Notes under the pieces: generated by a model | What the model was told of the DNA's origin: nothing | Seen by the model: only the letters and a program-made list of their open reading frames with translations | Databases searched by the model: none | NCBI RefSeq assembly: GCF_047654805.1 | Contig: NZ_JASGIV010000001.1 | Span: forward strand, 1,240,001-1,304,000 | Reading direction: 5' to 3' | Origin: Pelomonas sp047654805 | Lineage (GTDB): Bacteria; Pseudomonadota; Gammaproteobacteria; Burkholderiales; Burkholderiaceae_C | DNA: 64,000 bases | Made by a program: the position numbers and the translations under genes | Shown here: positions 44,789 to 53,598 of the stretch, piece after piece | How the letters are laid out: each line of letters begins with the position of its first letter | Numbering within the stretch: the stretch's first letter is position 1

Positions 44789-44824
44789 GGACAAAATGTC
44801 CAATCGTTGATTTGGCTCAATCAA
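44789..44824. promoter_or_regulatory. two inverted repeats between MHS transporter and cyoA
   Basis: GGACA-AAA-TGTCC (44789-44801) and TTGATT-TGGCTC-AATCAA (44807-44824) are both perfect. The second resembles an FNR/ANR half-site pair, but its spacing is four bases too long for that. They are candidate operators for the transporter or cyoA. Confidence 0.5.
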
Positions 44825-44876
44825 CTTACATTCCGTCGCTGCACGCAAGATCGTTAACCCTCGCGCGCCTCTAAGG

Positions 44877-45947
44877 ATGTACCCCAACAAGTCTCTCCTC
44901 ACACGCGCCCTGGTCTTGTCCGCCAGCTTCGCTTTGGCCGGCTGCGACTGGATCGTCATGAAGCCCCACGGCGACATTGCGAACCAACAGGCCCAGCTCA
45001 TCGTCACGTCGACACTGCTCATGATGCTGATCATCGTCCCGGTGATCGCGCTGACGCTGTTCTTTGCATACCGTTACCGGCAGTCCAATACCGAGGCGAC
45101 CTACGAGCCGGACTGGGACCATTCCACCCGCCTGGAGCTCATCATCTGGGGCGCGCCGCTGCTGATCATCATCGCGCTGGGCGCCATCACCTGGATCAGT
45201 ACCCACAAGCTGGACCCCTTCCGCCCTCTGGACCGCATCTCCGAGGACAAGCCGTTGGCCGCCGACGTGAAGCCGCTGGAGGTCTACGTGGTGTCCATGG
45301 ACTGGAAATGGCTCTTCATCTACCCGGAGCAGGGTGTCGCGACCGTCAACGAGCTGGCTGCGCCAGTGGATCGCCCCATCCATTTCCGCTTCACGTCCAC
45401 GTCGGTGATGAACACCTTCTACGTGCCCGCAATGGCCGGCATGATCTACACGATGCCGGGCATGGAGACGCAGCTGCACGCCGTCATCAACAAGGCGGGC
45501 GTGTATGACGGCCTGTCGGCCAACTACAGCGGCGCGGGTTTCTCGGGCATGCGCTTCAAGTTCCACGGCCTGCCCGACGAGGAGTTCGCGCGCTGGGTCG
45601 ACAACAACAAGGCCGGGGGCAACACGCTGACCCGCGCCGACTATCTGCAGCTTGAGCAGCCCAGTACCGGGGAACCCGTGCGCCGCTTCGCCAATGTGGA
45701 GCCTGGCCTGTGGAGTGCCATCGTTGACCGCTGCGTCGACGGCAAGAAGATGTGCGCCAGCCAGATGATGGCCATCGACGCCGCCGGCGGTGCCGGCAAG
45801 GGTGGCGTGGCCAGCACGATGCGCAGCCCCTGGCGCGATGCTGATGGCGTTCAGCGCGAACGCATCGTCGTTGCCGGGCTGTGCACGCCCACCAACCCGC
45901 TGGGCCTGCCCATCGAGACGGCTTCTGCCGCCACGCCGAAGAACTGA
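44877..45947 (+). CDS. cyoA: cytochrome o ubiquinol oxidase subunit II
   Basis: A 356-residue lipoprotein subunit: lipobox LAGC with Cys23, two membrane segments and a periplasmic cupredoxin domain (VVSMDWKWLFIYPEQGVATVNEL, STSVMNTFYVPAMAGMIYTMPGMETQLH). The CuA cysteines are absent, as expected for a quinol rather than cytochrome c oxidase. The C-terminal tail is longer than in E. coli (315) and contains an extra two-cysteine region (DRCVDGKKMC). It is first in cyoABCD. AAGG lies immediately before the ATG. Confidence 0.96.
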   Translation: MYPNKSLLTRALVLSASFALAGCDWIVMKPHGDIANQQAQLIVTSTLLMMLIIVPVIALTLFFAYRYRQSNTEATYEPDWDHSTRLELIIWGAPLLIIIALGAITWISTHKLDPFRPLDRISEDKPLAADVKPLEVYVVSMDWKWLFIYPEQGVATVNELAAPVDRPIHFRFTSTSVMNTFYVPAMAGMIYTMPGMETQLHAVINKAGVYDGLSANYSGAGFSGMRFKFHGLPDEEFARWVDNNKAGGNTLTRADYLQLEQPSTGEPVRRFANVEPGLWSAIVDRCVDGKKMCASQMMAIDAAGGAGKGGVASTMRSPWRDADGVQRERIVVAGLCTPTNPLGLPIETASAATPKN

Positions 45948-45955
45948 GTCCGCCG

Positions 45956-47974
45956 ATGTCCACTGCACAACACCAGGCTGCCGTCGAGCAGCTCCACCCC
46001 GTCCTCGGCCGCCTCGGCTGGGACGCGATTCCCTACCACGAGCCCATCCTCGTCGGCACCTTCGCCGCCGTGGCCCTGGGGGGGCTTTTCGTCCTGGCCC
46101 TGCTGACTAAGTTCCGCCTGTGGGGCCCGCTGTGGCGCGACTGGATCACCAGCATCGACCACAAGAAGATCGGCATCATGTACATGGTGCTGGGCATCGT
46201 GATGCTGCTGCGCGGCTTCGCCGATGCCATCATGATGCGCGCGCACCAGGCTATGGCCTTCGGCGACAACGCCGGCTTCCTGCCGCCGCACCACTACGAC
46301 CAGGTCTTCACGGCCCACGGCGTCATCATGATCTTCTTCGTCGCCATGCCGCTGGTGACGGGCTTCATGAACTATGTCGTGCCGCTGCAGATCGGCGCGC
46401 GCGACGTGGCGTTCCCGTTCCTGAACAACTTCAGCTTCTGGATGACCACCGGCGGCGCCATCCTGGTGATGGTCTCGCTGTTCATCGGCGAGTTCGCCAA
46501 GACCGGCTGGCTGGCCTATCCGCCGCTGTCGGGCATCCTCGCCAGCCCGGACGTGGGGGTGGACTACTACCTGTGGGCGCTGCAGATCGCGGGGGTGGGC
46601 ACGACGCTGTCCGGCATCAACCTCATCGCGACCATCATCAAGATGCGCGCGCCCGGCATGACCATGATGAAGATGCCCGTCTTCACCTGGACTTCGCTGT
46701 GCACCAACGTGCTCATCGTCGCAACCTTCCCCGTGCTGGCCGCTACGCTGGCGCTGCTGACGGCCGATCGCTACCTCGGCACCAACTTCTTCACTAACGA
46801 CCTTGGCGGCAACGCCATGCTGTACGTGAACCTGATCTGGATCTGGGGCCACCCTGAGGTCTACATCCTGGTGCTGCCGGTGTTCGGCATCTTCTCGGAA
46901 GTGGTGTCCACCTTCAGCCGCAAGAAGCTGTTCGGCTACGCCTCCATGGTTTATGCGACGGTGGTCATCACCATCCTGTCCTACCTCGTGTGGCTGCACC
47001 ACTTCTTCACGATGGGTTCGGGGGCCAGCGTGAACTCGTTCTTCGGCATCACGACGATGATCATCTCGATCCCGACGGGCGCCAAGATCTTCAACTGGCT
47101 GTTCACGATGTACCGTGGTCGCATCAAGTTCGAGGTGCCGATGCTCTGGACCGTGGGCTTCATGGTTACCTTCGTCATCGGCGGCATGACCGGCGTCCTG
47201 CTGGCCGTGCCCGCGGCGGACTTCGTGCTGCACAACAGCCTCTTCCTGATCGCGCACTTCCACAACGTCATCATCGGCGGCGTGGTGTTCGGCGTGTTCG
47301 CCGGCATCAACTACTGGTTCCCCAAGGCCTTTGGCTTCCGCCTGGACGAGTTCTGGGGCAAGGTGTCGTTCTGGTGCTGGTTGATCGGCTTCTGGGTCGC
47401 GTTCACGCCGCTGTACGTGCTCGGCCTGATGGGTGTCACGCGTCGCGTCAGCCACTTCGAAGACCCGTCGCTGCAGATCTGGTTCGTGATCGCTGCCATC
47501 GGTGGCGCCATCATCGCCTGCGGCATCGCGGCCTTCCTGATCCAGATCGGCGTCAGCATCCTGCGTCGCAAGCAACTGGCCGACACCACCGGCGACATCT
47601 GGGGGGGGCGCACGCTGGAATGGTCCACCTCCTCGCCGCCGCCGGACTACAACTTCGCCTTCACGCCCATCGCCCACGAACTGGATGCATGGCACGACAT
47701 GAAGCAGCGCGGCGCAGAGCGCCCGACTAAGGGCTTCGTGGCCATCCACATGCCCAAGAACACCGGCGCCGGCTTCGTCATCGGCATGCTGGCCACGGCC
47801 ATGGGCTTCGCCCTGATCTGGCACATGTACTGGATCGCGGCGGCAGCCTTCGCGGCCACCGTCATCGCCTCCATCGTGCACACCTTCAACTACAACCGCG
47901 ACTACCACATCCCGGCCGACGCGGTGACCCGCACCGAAGACGAGCGCACGCGTGCCCTCGGCGCGGCAGCCTGA
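45956..47974 (+). CDS. cyoB: cytochrome o ubiquinol oxidase subunit I
   Basis: A 672-residue heme-copper oxidase core that reduces O2 and pumps protons. The heme b ligand is in TAHGVIMIFF, the CuB and cross-linked His-Tyr site in WGHPEVYILVLPVFG, more CuB histidines in WLHHFF, and the two heme ligands in HFHNVIIGG. It has fifteen or so membrane segments as in E. coli CyoB (663). It starts eight bases after cyoA. Confidence 0.97.
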   Translation: MSTAQHQAAVEQLHPVLGRLGWDAIPYHEPILVGTFAAVALGGLFVLALLTKFRLWGPLWRDWITSIDHKKIGIMYMVLGIVMLLRGFADAIMMRAHQAMAFGDNAGFLPPHHYDQVFTAHGVIMIFFVAMPLVTGFMNYVVPLQIGARDVAFPFLNNFSFWMTTGGAILVMVSLFIGEFAKTGWLAYPPLSGILASPDVGVDYYLWALQIAGVGTTLSGINLIATIIKMRAPGMTMMKMPVFTWTSLCTNVLIVATFPVLAATLALLTADRYLGTNFFTNDLGGNAMLYVNLIWIWGHPEVYILVLPVFGIFSEVVSTFSRKKLFGYASMVYATVVITILSYLVWLHHFFTMGSGASVNSFFGITTMIISIPTGAKIFNWLFTMYRGRIKFEVPMLWTVGFMVTFVIGGMTGVLLAVPAADFVLHNSLFLIAHFHNVIIGGVVFGVFAGINYWFPKAFGFRLDEFWGKVSFWCWLIGFWVAFTPLYVLGLMGVTRRVSHFEDPSLQIWFVIAAIGGAIIACGIAAFLIQIGVSILRRKQLADTTGDIWGGRTLEWSTSSPPPDYNFAFTPIAHELDAWHDMKQRGAERPTKGFVAIHMPKNTGAGFVIGMLATAMGFALIWHMYWIAAAAFAATVIASIVHTFNYNRDYHIPADAVTRTEDERTRALGAAA

Positions 47975-47989
47975 CCGGGAGCCCCTGAC

Positions 47990-48613
47990 ATGTCTGCAAC
48001 CATTGCCACCCACGTGAACGGCGCGCCGGTCTACTACGACCACAGCGGCGAGCACCATCCGCCCAACAGCACCATGCTGGGCTTCTGGCTCTACCTGATG
48101 AGCGACTGCCTCATCTTCGCGGTGCTGTTCGCCGTCTACGCCGTGCTGGGCCGCTCCTACGCGGCTGGCCCCTCCGGCGCAGACCTGTTCGACCTGCCGC
48201 TGGTGGCCGCCAACACCGCGCTGCTGCTGTTCTCGTCCATCACCTATGGCTTCGCGATGATCGCGATGCAGGCCCGCAAGAAGGGCCAGGTGCTGGCCTG
48301 GCTGGCCGTCACGGGCTTGCTGGGCCTGGGCTTCCTGGGTATCGAGCTCTATGAGTTCCAGCACCTCATCCACGAGGGTGCAGGCCCGGGTCGCAGCGCT
48401 TTCCTGTCCAGCTTCTTCACGCTGGTGGCCACGCACGGCCTGCACGTCACATTCGGCTGCATCTGGCTGGTCACGCTGATGGTGCAGGTGAACAAGCTCG
48501 GCCTCACGCCGGCCAATCGCCGCCGCCTGATGTGCCTGTCGATGTTCTGGCACTTCCTGGACGTCGTCTGGATCGGCGTCTTCACCTTCGTCTACCTGAT
48601 GGGAGTGCTGTGA
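47990..48613 (+). CDS. cyoC: cytochrome o ubiquinol oxidase subunit III
   Basis: A 207-residue subunit with five predicted membrane segments. LGFWLYLMSDCLIFAVLFAVYAVL and FTLVATHGLHVTFGCIWL are subunit III signatures. Its stop overlaps the cyoD start (TGATG). Confidence 0.96.
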   Translation: MSATIATHVNGAPVYYDHSGEHHPPNSTMLGFWLYLMSDCLIFAVLFAVYAVLGRSYAAGPSGADLFDLPLVAANTALLLFSSITYGFAMIAMQARKKGQVLAWLAVTGLLGLGFLGIELYEFQHLIHEGAGPGRSAFLSSFFTLVATHGLHVTFGCIWLVTLMVQVNKLGLTPANRRRLMCLSMFWHFLDVVWIGVFTFVYLMGVL

Positions 48614-48999
48614 TGGCGGCCAACCACACTCACGGTCACGACGACCACCTCGACGGCGAGGAAGACTTCCACGTCAGCTACAAGGGCTACTTCACGGGCT
48701 TCATCCTGTCGGTGATCCTGACGGCGATCCCGTTCTGGTTGGTCATGGCCAAGGTGCTGCCCAGCCCCAAGATGACAGGCTTCGTCATCCTCGGCTTCGC
48801 GGCCGTGCAGATGGTCGTGCACATGATCTATTTCCTGCACATGAACGCCAAGGTCGAAGGCGGCTGGTCCATGCTGGCGCTGTTGTTCACGGTGGCCCTG
48901 GTCTTCATCATGCTTGCTGGTTCGGTCTGGGTCATGTATCACATGAACACCAACATGATGCCGACGCCCGACCCCGCGGCGATGCGCAACATGCCCTGA
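48613..48999 (+). CDS. cyoD: cytochrome o ubiquinol oxidase subunit IV
   Basis: A 128-residue subunit with three membrane segments (YFTGFILSVILTAIPFWLVM, GFAAVQMVVHMIYFLHM, LLFTVALVFIMLAGSVWVMYHM) and a His/Asp-rich N-terminus. It completes the oxidase. The usual next gene, cyoE for heme o synthase, is not present here or elsewhere in the window. Confidence 0.95.
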   Translation: MAANHTHGHDDHLDGEEDFHVSYKGYFTGFILSVILTAIPFWLVMAKVLPSPKMTGFVILGFAAVQMVVHMIYFLHMNAKVEGGWSMLALLFTVALVFIMLAGSVWVMYHMNTNMMPTPDPAAMRNMP

Positions 49000-49009
49000 T
49001 AGAAGCGGT

Positions 49010-49717
49010 ATGGGCCGCGCCGCACGTTTCACGCTGATCGTCAGCGCGGCGCTGGCCAGCCTGGGCTTCCTGGCGCTGTGCGCCTGGCAGGTCCAGCGGC
49101 TGTCCTGGAAGCAGGATCTCATCGCCCGCATCGACCGCCAGGTCCATGCCGAGCCCGTCGCGCCACCACCGGCATCTGCAGACGTCTCCAAGGCCGACGA
49201 GTACCGTCGCCTGCGCCTCGCCGGCCGCTTCGAGCCGCGCGAGGTGCTGGTGCAGGCCACCACCGAGTTGGGCGGCGGCCACTGGGTCATCGCGCCGCTG
49301 CGGCTGGATGGCGGTGGCGTCGTCCTCGTTAACCGCGGCTTCGTGCCGCCCGGGCAGCACGCGCCTGAGTCTCATGCCGCACCGACCGGCCCCGTCGAAC
49401 TCATCGGCCTGCTGCGCTTGACCGAGACCGGCGGTGGTCCGCTGCGCAAGAACGTGCCCGCCGAGGGGCGTTGGTACTCTCGCGACGTGGCGGGGATGGC
49501 TGCCCAGCTGGGCGTGGCCGGCCAGGTCGCGCCGTACTTTGTCGACGAGTCTGCTGACCCCGCCCAGCCCCAGCGTTGGCCGCGCCCCGGCCTGACGGTG
49601 CTGCGTTTCGCCAACAATCACGCCGTCTATGCCATCACCTGGCTGGCGCTTGCGGTCATGACCGCCGCCGCGGCCGTCTATCTGGTCCGCGAGGAGCGCC
49701 GGCGAACGCCGTCTTGA
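49010..49717 (+). CDS. SURF1 family protein
   Basis: A 235-residue assembly factor for heme-copper oxidases, with one membrane segment at each end (residues 7-24 and 206-226). The family signatures are GFLALCAWQVQRLSWKQDLIARID, EYRRLRLAGRF, VLVNRGFVP and the C-terminal NNHAVYAITWLALA. SURF1 usually serves aa3 oxidase. Its place ten bases after cyoD suggests it inserts heme into this bo-type enzyme. Confidence 0.92.
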   Translation: MGRAARFTLIVSAALASLGFLALCAWQVQRLSWKQDLIARIDRQVHAEPVAPPPASADVSKADEYRRLRLAGRFEPREVLVQATTELGGGHWVIAPLRLDGGGVVLVNRGFVPPGQHAPESHAAPTGPVELIGLLRLTETGGGPLRKNVPAEGRWYSRDVAGMAAQLGVAGQVAPYFVDESADPAQPQRWPRPGLTVLRFANNHAVYAITWLALAVMTAAAAVYLVREERRRTPS

Positions 49718-51078
49718 ACATCACGCCTGCCACCGTCCTGCGCGAATCTGCCGCCGAACCCGTCGTCGTCGCCCCCGAGCGTCGCGCCGGACAGGCGAAT
49801 CTGCGCCAGCTCATCGAGCTGCGCTGGCTGGCCGTCGGCGGCCAGCTCGCCACGGTGCTTGTCGTGCATGCCGGCCTGGGCATTTCGCTGCCCTGGGCGG
49901 AGATGCTCAGCCTGCTGGGCATCCTCGCGGCCTTCAACTTGTTCAGCCTGTGGCGCAACCGACTCGCGCAGCCGGTCTCGCAGATCGAACTGTGCGTGGC
50001 GCTGCTGGTGGATGTCGGCGTGCTGACCGGCCAGCTCTACCTGGCCGGCGGCAGCGACAACCCCTTCATCTACCTCTACTTGCTGCAGGTTGCCGTCGCC
50101 TCAGTGCTGCTGCGGCCGGGCTATCTGCTGGCTGTCATCGTCAGCACGGTCTCGGGCTTCGTGCTGCTGATGCAATGGCACCGTCCGCTGCTGCTGGATG
50201 CCACGGCGCCGACGACGCTGTCGCCCAACTACCTGGGTGGACTTTTGCTGTGCTTCGTGCTCAATGTAGGCCTGCTCAGCGTCTTCATCGTGCGCATCAA
50301 CCGCAACCTGCGCCAGCGTGACGCCGAACTGGCCGATGCGCAGCAGCGCGCTGCCGAGGAGGTGCACATCCTGCGCATGGGCTTGCTCGCCAGCGGCGCG
50401 GCGCACGAACTCGGCACGCCACTGGCCACGCTCAGCGTCATCCTCGGCGACTGGGCCCACATGGCGCCCTTCGCGGCCGAGCCAGAGCTGCGCGAGGAGA
50501 TCGAGGAGATGCAGCGCCAGATCCTGCGCTGCAAGGCCATCGTGACCGGCATCCTGATGTCGGCCGGCGAGATGCGCGGTGAAGCGCCGCAGCTCACGAC
50601 GCTGCAGGCCTTCATCGATGGCCTGGCCGACAGCTGGCGTGCAGCCCATCCGCAGGCCGAGCTGGCGGTGCGCTGTGAACGCCTGCCCGAGGCCCAGATC
50701 ATCTCGGACAGCGCGCTGCAGCAGGTCATCGGCAACCTGCTGGACAATGCCGCCGAGGCCGCTCCAGGCACGCCGCTGACACTGGTCGCAGCCTGTCCCG
50801 ATGAGCAGACGTTGACGCTGAGCGTGCTGGACGAAGGCCCCGGCTTCGACGACGAGCGCCTCAGGCATTTTGGCGACCCCTACCAGAGCAGCAAGGGCCA
50901 GCCCGGCCGCGGCATGGGCCTGTTCCTGTCGGTCAATGTCGCACGCACCCTGGGCGGCCGGCTGCAGGCTCGCAACCGCAATGACCAAGGAGAAAGTGGC
51001 GGCGCCGAGGTCATCCTCACGCTGCCGCTGGCATCGCTGTTGCCTCGACAATCCCCGCCCGATGCTCCCCGCCGCTGA
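49714..51078 (+). CDS. regB: redox-sensing histidine kinase (RegB/PrrB type)
   Basis: A 454-residue kinase with six predicted N-terminal membrane segments. The ubiquinone-site heptapeptide GGSDNPF (112-118), the H-box ASGAAHELGTPLATL with His231 and the redox-active Cys273 (LRCKAIV) are all present, followed by the ATPase domain (NLLDNAAEAA, GRGMGLFLS). RegB senses the quinone pool and redox state. The start is TTG 49714, overlapping the SURF1 stop as TTGA; no ATG gives a complete first membrane segment. It overlaps regA by 17 bases. Confidence 0.92.
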   Translation: MNITPATVLRESAAEPVVVAPERRAGQANLRQLIELRWLAVGGQLATVLVVHAGLGISLPWAEMLSLLGILAAFNLFSLWRNRLAQPVSQIELCVALLVDVGVLTGQLYLAGGSDNPFIYLYLLQVAVASVLLRPGYLLAVIVSTVSGFVLLMQWHRPLLLDATAPTTLSPNYLGGLLLCFVLNVGLLSVFIVRINRNLRQRDAELADAQQRAAEEVHILRMGLLASGAAHELGTPLATLSVILGDWAHMAPFAAEPELREEIEEMQRQILRCKAIVTGILMSAGEMRGEAPQLTTLQAFIDGLADSWRAAHPQAELAVRCERLPEAQIISDSALQQVIGNLLDNAAEAAPGTPLTLVAACPDEQTLTLSVLDEGPGFDDERLRHFGDPYQSSKGQPGRGMGLFLSVNVARTLGGRLQARNRNDQGESGGAEVILTLPLASLLPRQSPPDAPRR

Positions 51079-51625
51079 AGAAGACCGTTTCCTGCTGATC
51101 GTCGAGGACGACGACAGCTTTGCCCGCACGCTGACGCGCTCCTTTGAGCGCCGCGGCTGGCGCGTCGTGCGTGCCACTGGCCTGGACGACATGAAGAACC
51201 TGCTCGATGCGCTGCCCGAGGATGAGGAATTGGGCCACGCCGTGGTGGACCTCAAGCTCGCCGGCGGCGCGTCGGGCCTGGCCTGCGTGCAGGCCCTGCA
51301 CGCCTGGGACCCGGAGGTGCTCATCGTCGTGCTGACCGGCTACGCCAGCATCGCGACCGCCGTGGAGGCCATCAAGCTGGGCGCCTGCCACTACCTCGCC
51401 AAGCCGGCCAACACCGACGACATCGAGGCCGCCTTCGCGCGCCGCCAGGGCGACGCCGACGTGGAGGTGACCGAGCGCCAGACAGCTTCCATCAAGACGC
51501 TGGAGTGGGAGCGCATCCACGAGGTGCTGGCCGAGACCGGCTTCAACATCAGCGAGACCGCACGGCGCCTGGGCATGCACCGGCGCACACTGGCACGCAA
51601 GCTCGAGAAGCAGCGCGTCAAGTAA
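51062..51625 (+). CDS. regA: response regulator (RegA/PrrA/ActR type)
   Basis: A 187-residue regulator: receiver domain (LLIVEDDDSFARTL, phospho-acceptor Asp63 in AVVDLKLAGG, VLTGYASIATAVEA, Lys in YLAKPA), short linker and Fis-type HTH (GFNISETARRLGMHRRTLARKL). Partner of the upstream kinase; in other proteobacteria RegA controls terminal oxidases, including the quinol oxidase genes that precede it here. Convergent with the flavin monooxygenase gene, overlapping by eight bases. Confidence 0.94.
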   Translation: MLPAAEEDRFLLIVEDDDSFARTLTRSFERRGWRVVRATGLDDMKNLLDALPEDEELGHAVVDLKLAGGASGLACVQALHAWDPEVLIVVLTGYASIATAVEAIKLGACHYLAKPANTDDIEAAFARRQGDADVEVTERQTASIKTLEWERIHEVLAETGFNISETARRLGMHRRTLARKLEKQRVK

Positions 51626-52610
51626 GGCTGGCCAAGAGCTCGTAGCTGTGCCGGCGCAGCGCGTGGTCGTGAACCGCGCAGGCGACGATCAGCTCGTCTG
51701 CCTGAGTGCGTTCGTGCGTCGCCGCCAGGCGGGCTCGCACGGTCTGCGGTGAGCCGACGATGGATTCGGACAGCATTCGCTGTACCTGGGCTTCCTCCAT
51801 CGGATTCCACAGCGTCTCCATGCTTGCCACCGGCGGAGGCAGCTTGCCGCGCTGGCCGCGCACCATGCCAAGGAAGCGCTGTTGCGCCGACGTGAAGAGG
51901 AGGCGGGCCTCCTCGTCGGTCGGCGCCACGACGACGTTCAGTCCCACCATCGCATGCGGCCTGGGGTGGCGAATGCTGGGCTTGTAGGTCGTGCGGTAGA
52001 TCTGCAGCGCCTGCATCAGCATCTCCGGCGCGAAGTGCGACGCGAACGCGAACGGCAGGCCCAGGTAGGCCGCGAGCTGGGCGCCGTAGAGGCTGGAGCC
52101 CAGCAGCCAGATCGGCACCTCGGTGCCCTGGCCGGGCACGGCGCGCACGGCCGCGTTGTCGGCCCCCGGTGCGAGGTAGGCCTGCAGCTCCAGCACGTCG
52201 TTCGGGAAGGCGTCCTCGCCCGTGCTCTCCAGGCTGCGGCGCAGCGCGCGCATCGTGGGTCGGTCGGTGCCGGGCGCGCGGCCCAGGCCCAGGTCGATGC
52301 GGCCGGGGAACAATTCGGCCAGCGTGCCGAACTGCTCGGCAATCGTCAGCGGCGCGTGATTGGGCAGCATGATGCCGCCCGCGCCGACGCGGATGCGCTT
52401 GGACGCAGCCGCGAGTTGCCCGATCAGCACGGCCGTGGCGGAACTGGCCACGCCCTCCATGTTGTGGTGCTCGGCGACCCAGTAGCGCGTGTAGCCCAGC
52501 TCGTCGGCCAGTCGCACGAGGTCCAGGCTGTTCAGCAGCGCGTCGCGGGTGGTGGCGCCTTCGACGACGGGCGCCAGATCAAGGATGGAGAGCGGGGGAA
52601 GTGCAGACAT
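51618..52610 (-). CDS. LLM-class flavin-dependent monooxygenase
   Basis: A 330-residue luciferase-like TIM-barrel protein similar to E. coli YhbW: LSILDLAPVVEGATTRDALLNSLDLVRLADELGYTRYWVAEHHNM, VGAGGIMLPNHAPL, GRIDLGLGRAPGTD and WLLGSSLYGAQLAA. It uses FMNH2; the substrate is unknown. The ATG at 52610 begins the homology. Confidence 0.9.
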   Translation of the reverse strand: MSALPPLSILDLAPVVEGATTRDALLNSLDLVRLADELGYTRYWVAEHHNMEGVASSATAVLIGQLAAASKRIRVGAGGIMLPNHAPLTIAEQFGTLAELFPGRIDLGLGRAPGTDRPTMRALRRSLESTGEDAFPNDVLELQAYLAPGADNAAVRAVPGQGTEVPIWLLGSSLYGAQLAAYLGLPFAFASHFAPEMLMQALQIYRTTYKPSIRHPRPHAMVGLNVVVAPTDEEARLLFTSAQQRFLGMVRGQRGKLPPPVASMETLWNPMEEAQVQRMLSESIVGSPQTVRARLAATHERTQADELIVACAVHDHALRRHSYELLASLT

Positions 52611-52642
52611 GGCGGCATCTTGCCGGGCGTGGGTTGGCCCTG

Positions 52643-53521
52643 TCAGCCCGGGGCTTTGCGCAGGTGTGATTGCAACCAGGGCAGCAGGCGCGCCTGGTAG
52701 GCCACAGCGTTGAAATCGTGCAGGTCCACATGGCCGGCACCGGGTACGGGCCACAGCGCCTTGGGCCCGGGCGCGGCGGCGTACAGCCGCTGCGTCTCGG
52801 CCCAGAGGGTGTGCTGGTCCTCCGTGCCGGCGCTGACCACCAGCGGTGCGCGCAGCGCCCGGATGCTGTCTATCGGCCGCAAGTCCTGCGTGCCCAAGCC
52901 CAGCCGTAGCGGGAACTGCATCAACAGCACAGGCGCAGCCCAGGCGCCGGCCGGGCCCAGCCGCGCAACCAGGCGGTCCGTCACCGCCTCGTCGATGGTT
53001 GGATAGACCGATTCCAGCACCAGGGCTGCCAGCTCGGGACTCCTGTCAGCGAATAGCAGCGAGGCACTACCCAGCGACACGCCGATGCCACTCAGCTTCT
53101 CACCCGGCAGCCGCGCTCGCAACCAGTCCAGTGCGATTTGCACGCCTGGTGCCTCGTGGCGCCCGAAGGTGATGCGCTCGCCGCTGCTCTCACCATGCGA
53201 AGGCAGGTCGACCAGGAGGCTGGCGATGCCTTCTCGCTGCAGCCAGCGGGCACGGGCCAGCATTTGCAGCCGGTTGCCTCGCACGCCATGCAACAGCAGC
53301 ACGGCGCCTTCGCCAGCGCGGCCTGGCAGGAACCAACCGCTGACCTGCTGGTTGTTGCCGTAGGGGATGCGAACCGCCTGCGCCGAAAGCTCGGCAGGTG
53401 GCGGGCCGAGGGCCGCCCGGGCTGGGCGGGACAGCCATTCGCCTGCCATCACGCCCATGACCAGCAGGATCAGCAAGGCCAGAGCCAACAGCAGCAAGAT
53501 GGTGATGAAGGTGAGACGCAT
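52643..53521 (-). CDS. membrane-anchored alpha/beta hydrolase
   Basis: A 292-residue protein. An N-terminal hydrophobic stretch (FITILLLLALALLILLVMGVMAG) serves as anchor or uncleaved signal. The hydrolase core shows VLLLHGVRGNR (oxyanion region), IGVSLGSASL (nucleophile Ser), a likely acid in SAGTEDQHTL and His in GAGHVDLH. The substrate is unknown. Upstream, its promoter region is an 8-bp tandem repeat. Confidence 0.83.
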   Translation of the reverse strand: MRLTFITILLLLALALLILLVMGVMAGEWLSRPARAALGPPPAELSAQAVRIPYGNNQQVSGWFLPGRAGEGAVLLLHGVRGNRLQMLARARWLQREGIASLLVDLPSHGESSGERITFGRHEAPGVQIALDWLRARLPGEKLSGIGVSLGSASLLFADRSPELAALVLESVYPTIDEAVTDRLVARLGPAGAWAAPVLLMQFPLRLGLGTQDLRPIDSIRALRAPLVVSAGTEDQHTLWAETQRLYAAAPGPKALWPVPGAGHVDLHDFNAVAYQARLLPWLQSHLRKAPG

Positions 53522-53535
53522 GGTGACATGATCAC

Positions 53536-53598
53536 CGCCCACGCGCCCACGCGCCCACGCGCCCACCGCCCACGCGCCCACGCGCTCAGGCGCTCAGG
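53536..53598. repeat. 8-bp tandem repeat
   Basis: Six near-perfect copies of CGCCCACG (one is 7 bp) are followed by two copies of CGCTCAGG. It fills the gap between the hydrolase start (53521) and the GNAT gene, whose stop codon lies in the last copy. Confidence 0.88.

Noticed and set aside
44807..44824. FNR/ANR box before cyoA
   Set aside because: Half-sites look right, but a true box has TTGAT-N4-ATCAA; here the gap is N8.
45851..48553. 900-codon open frame antisense to cyoA-cyoC
   Set aside because: It crosses three real genes on the other strand and its composition (His, Glu, Arg, Gln runs) is typical of antisense shadows.
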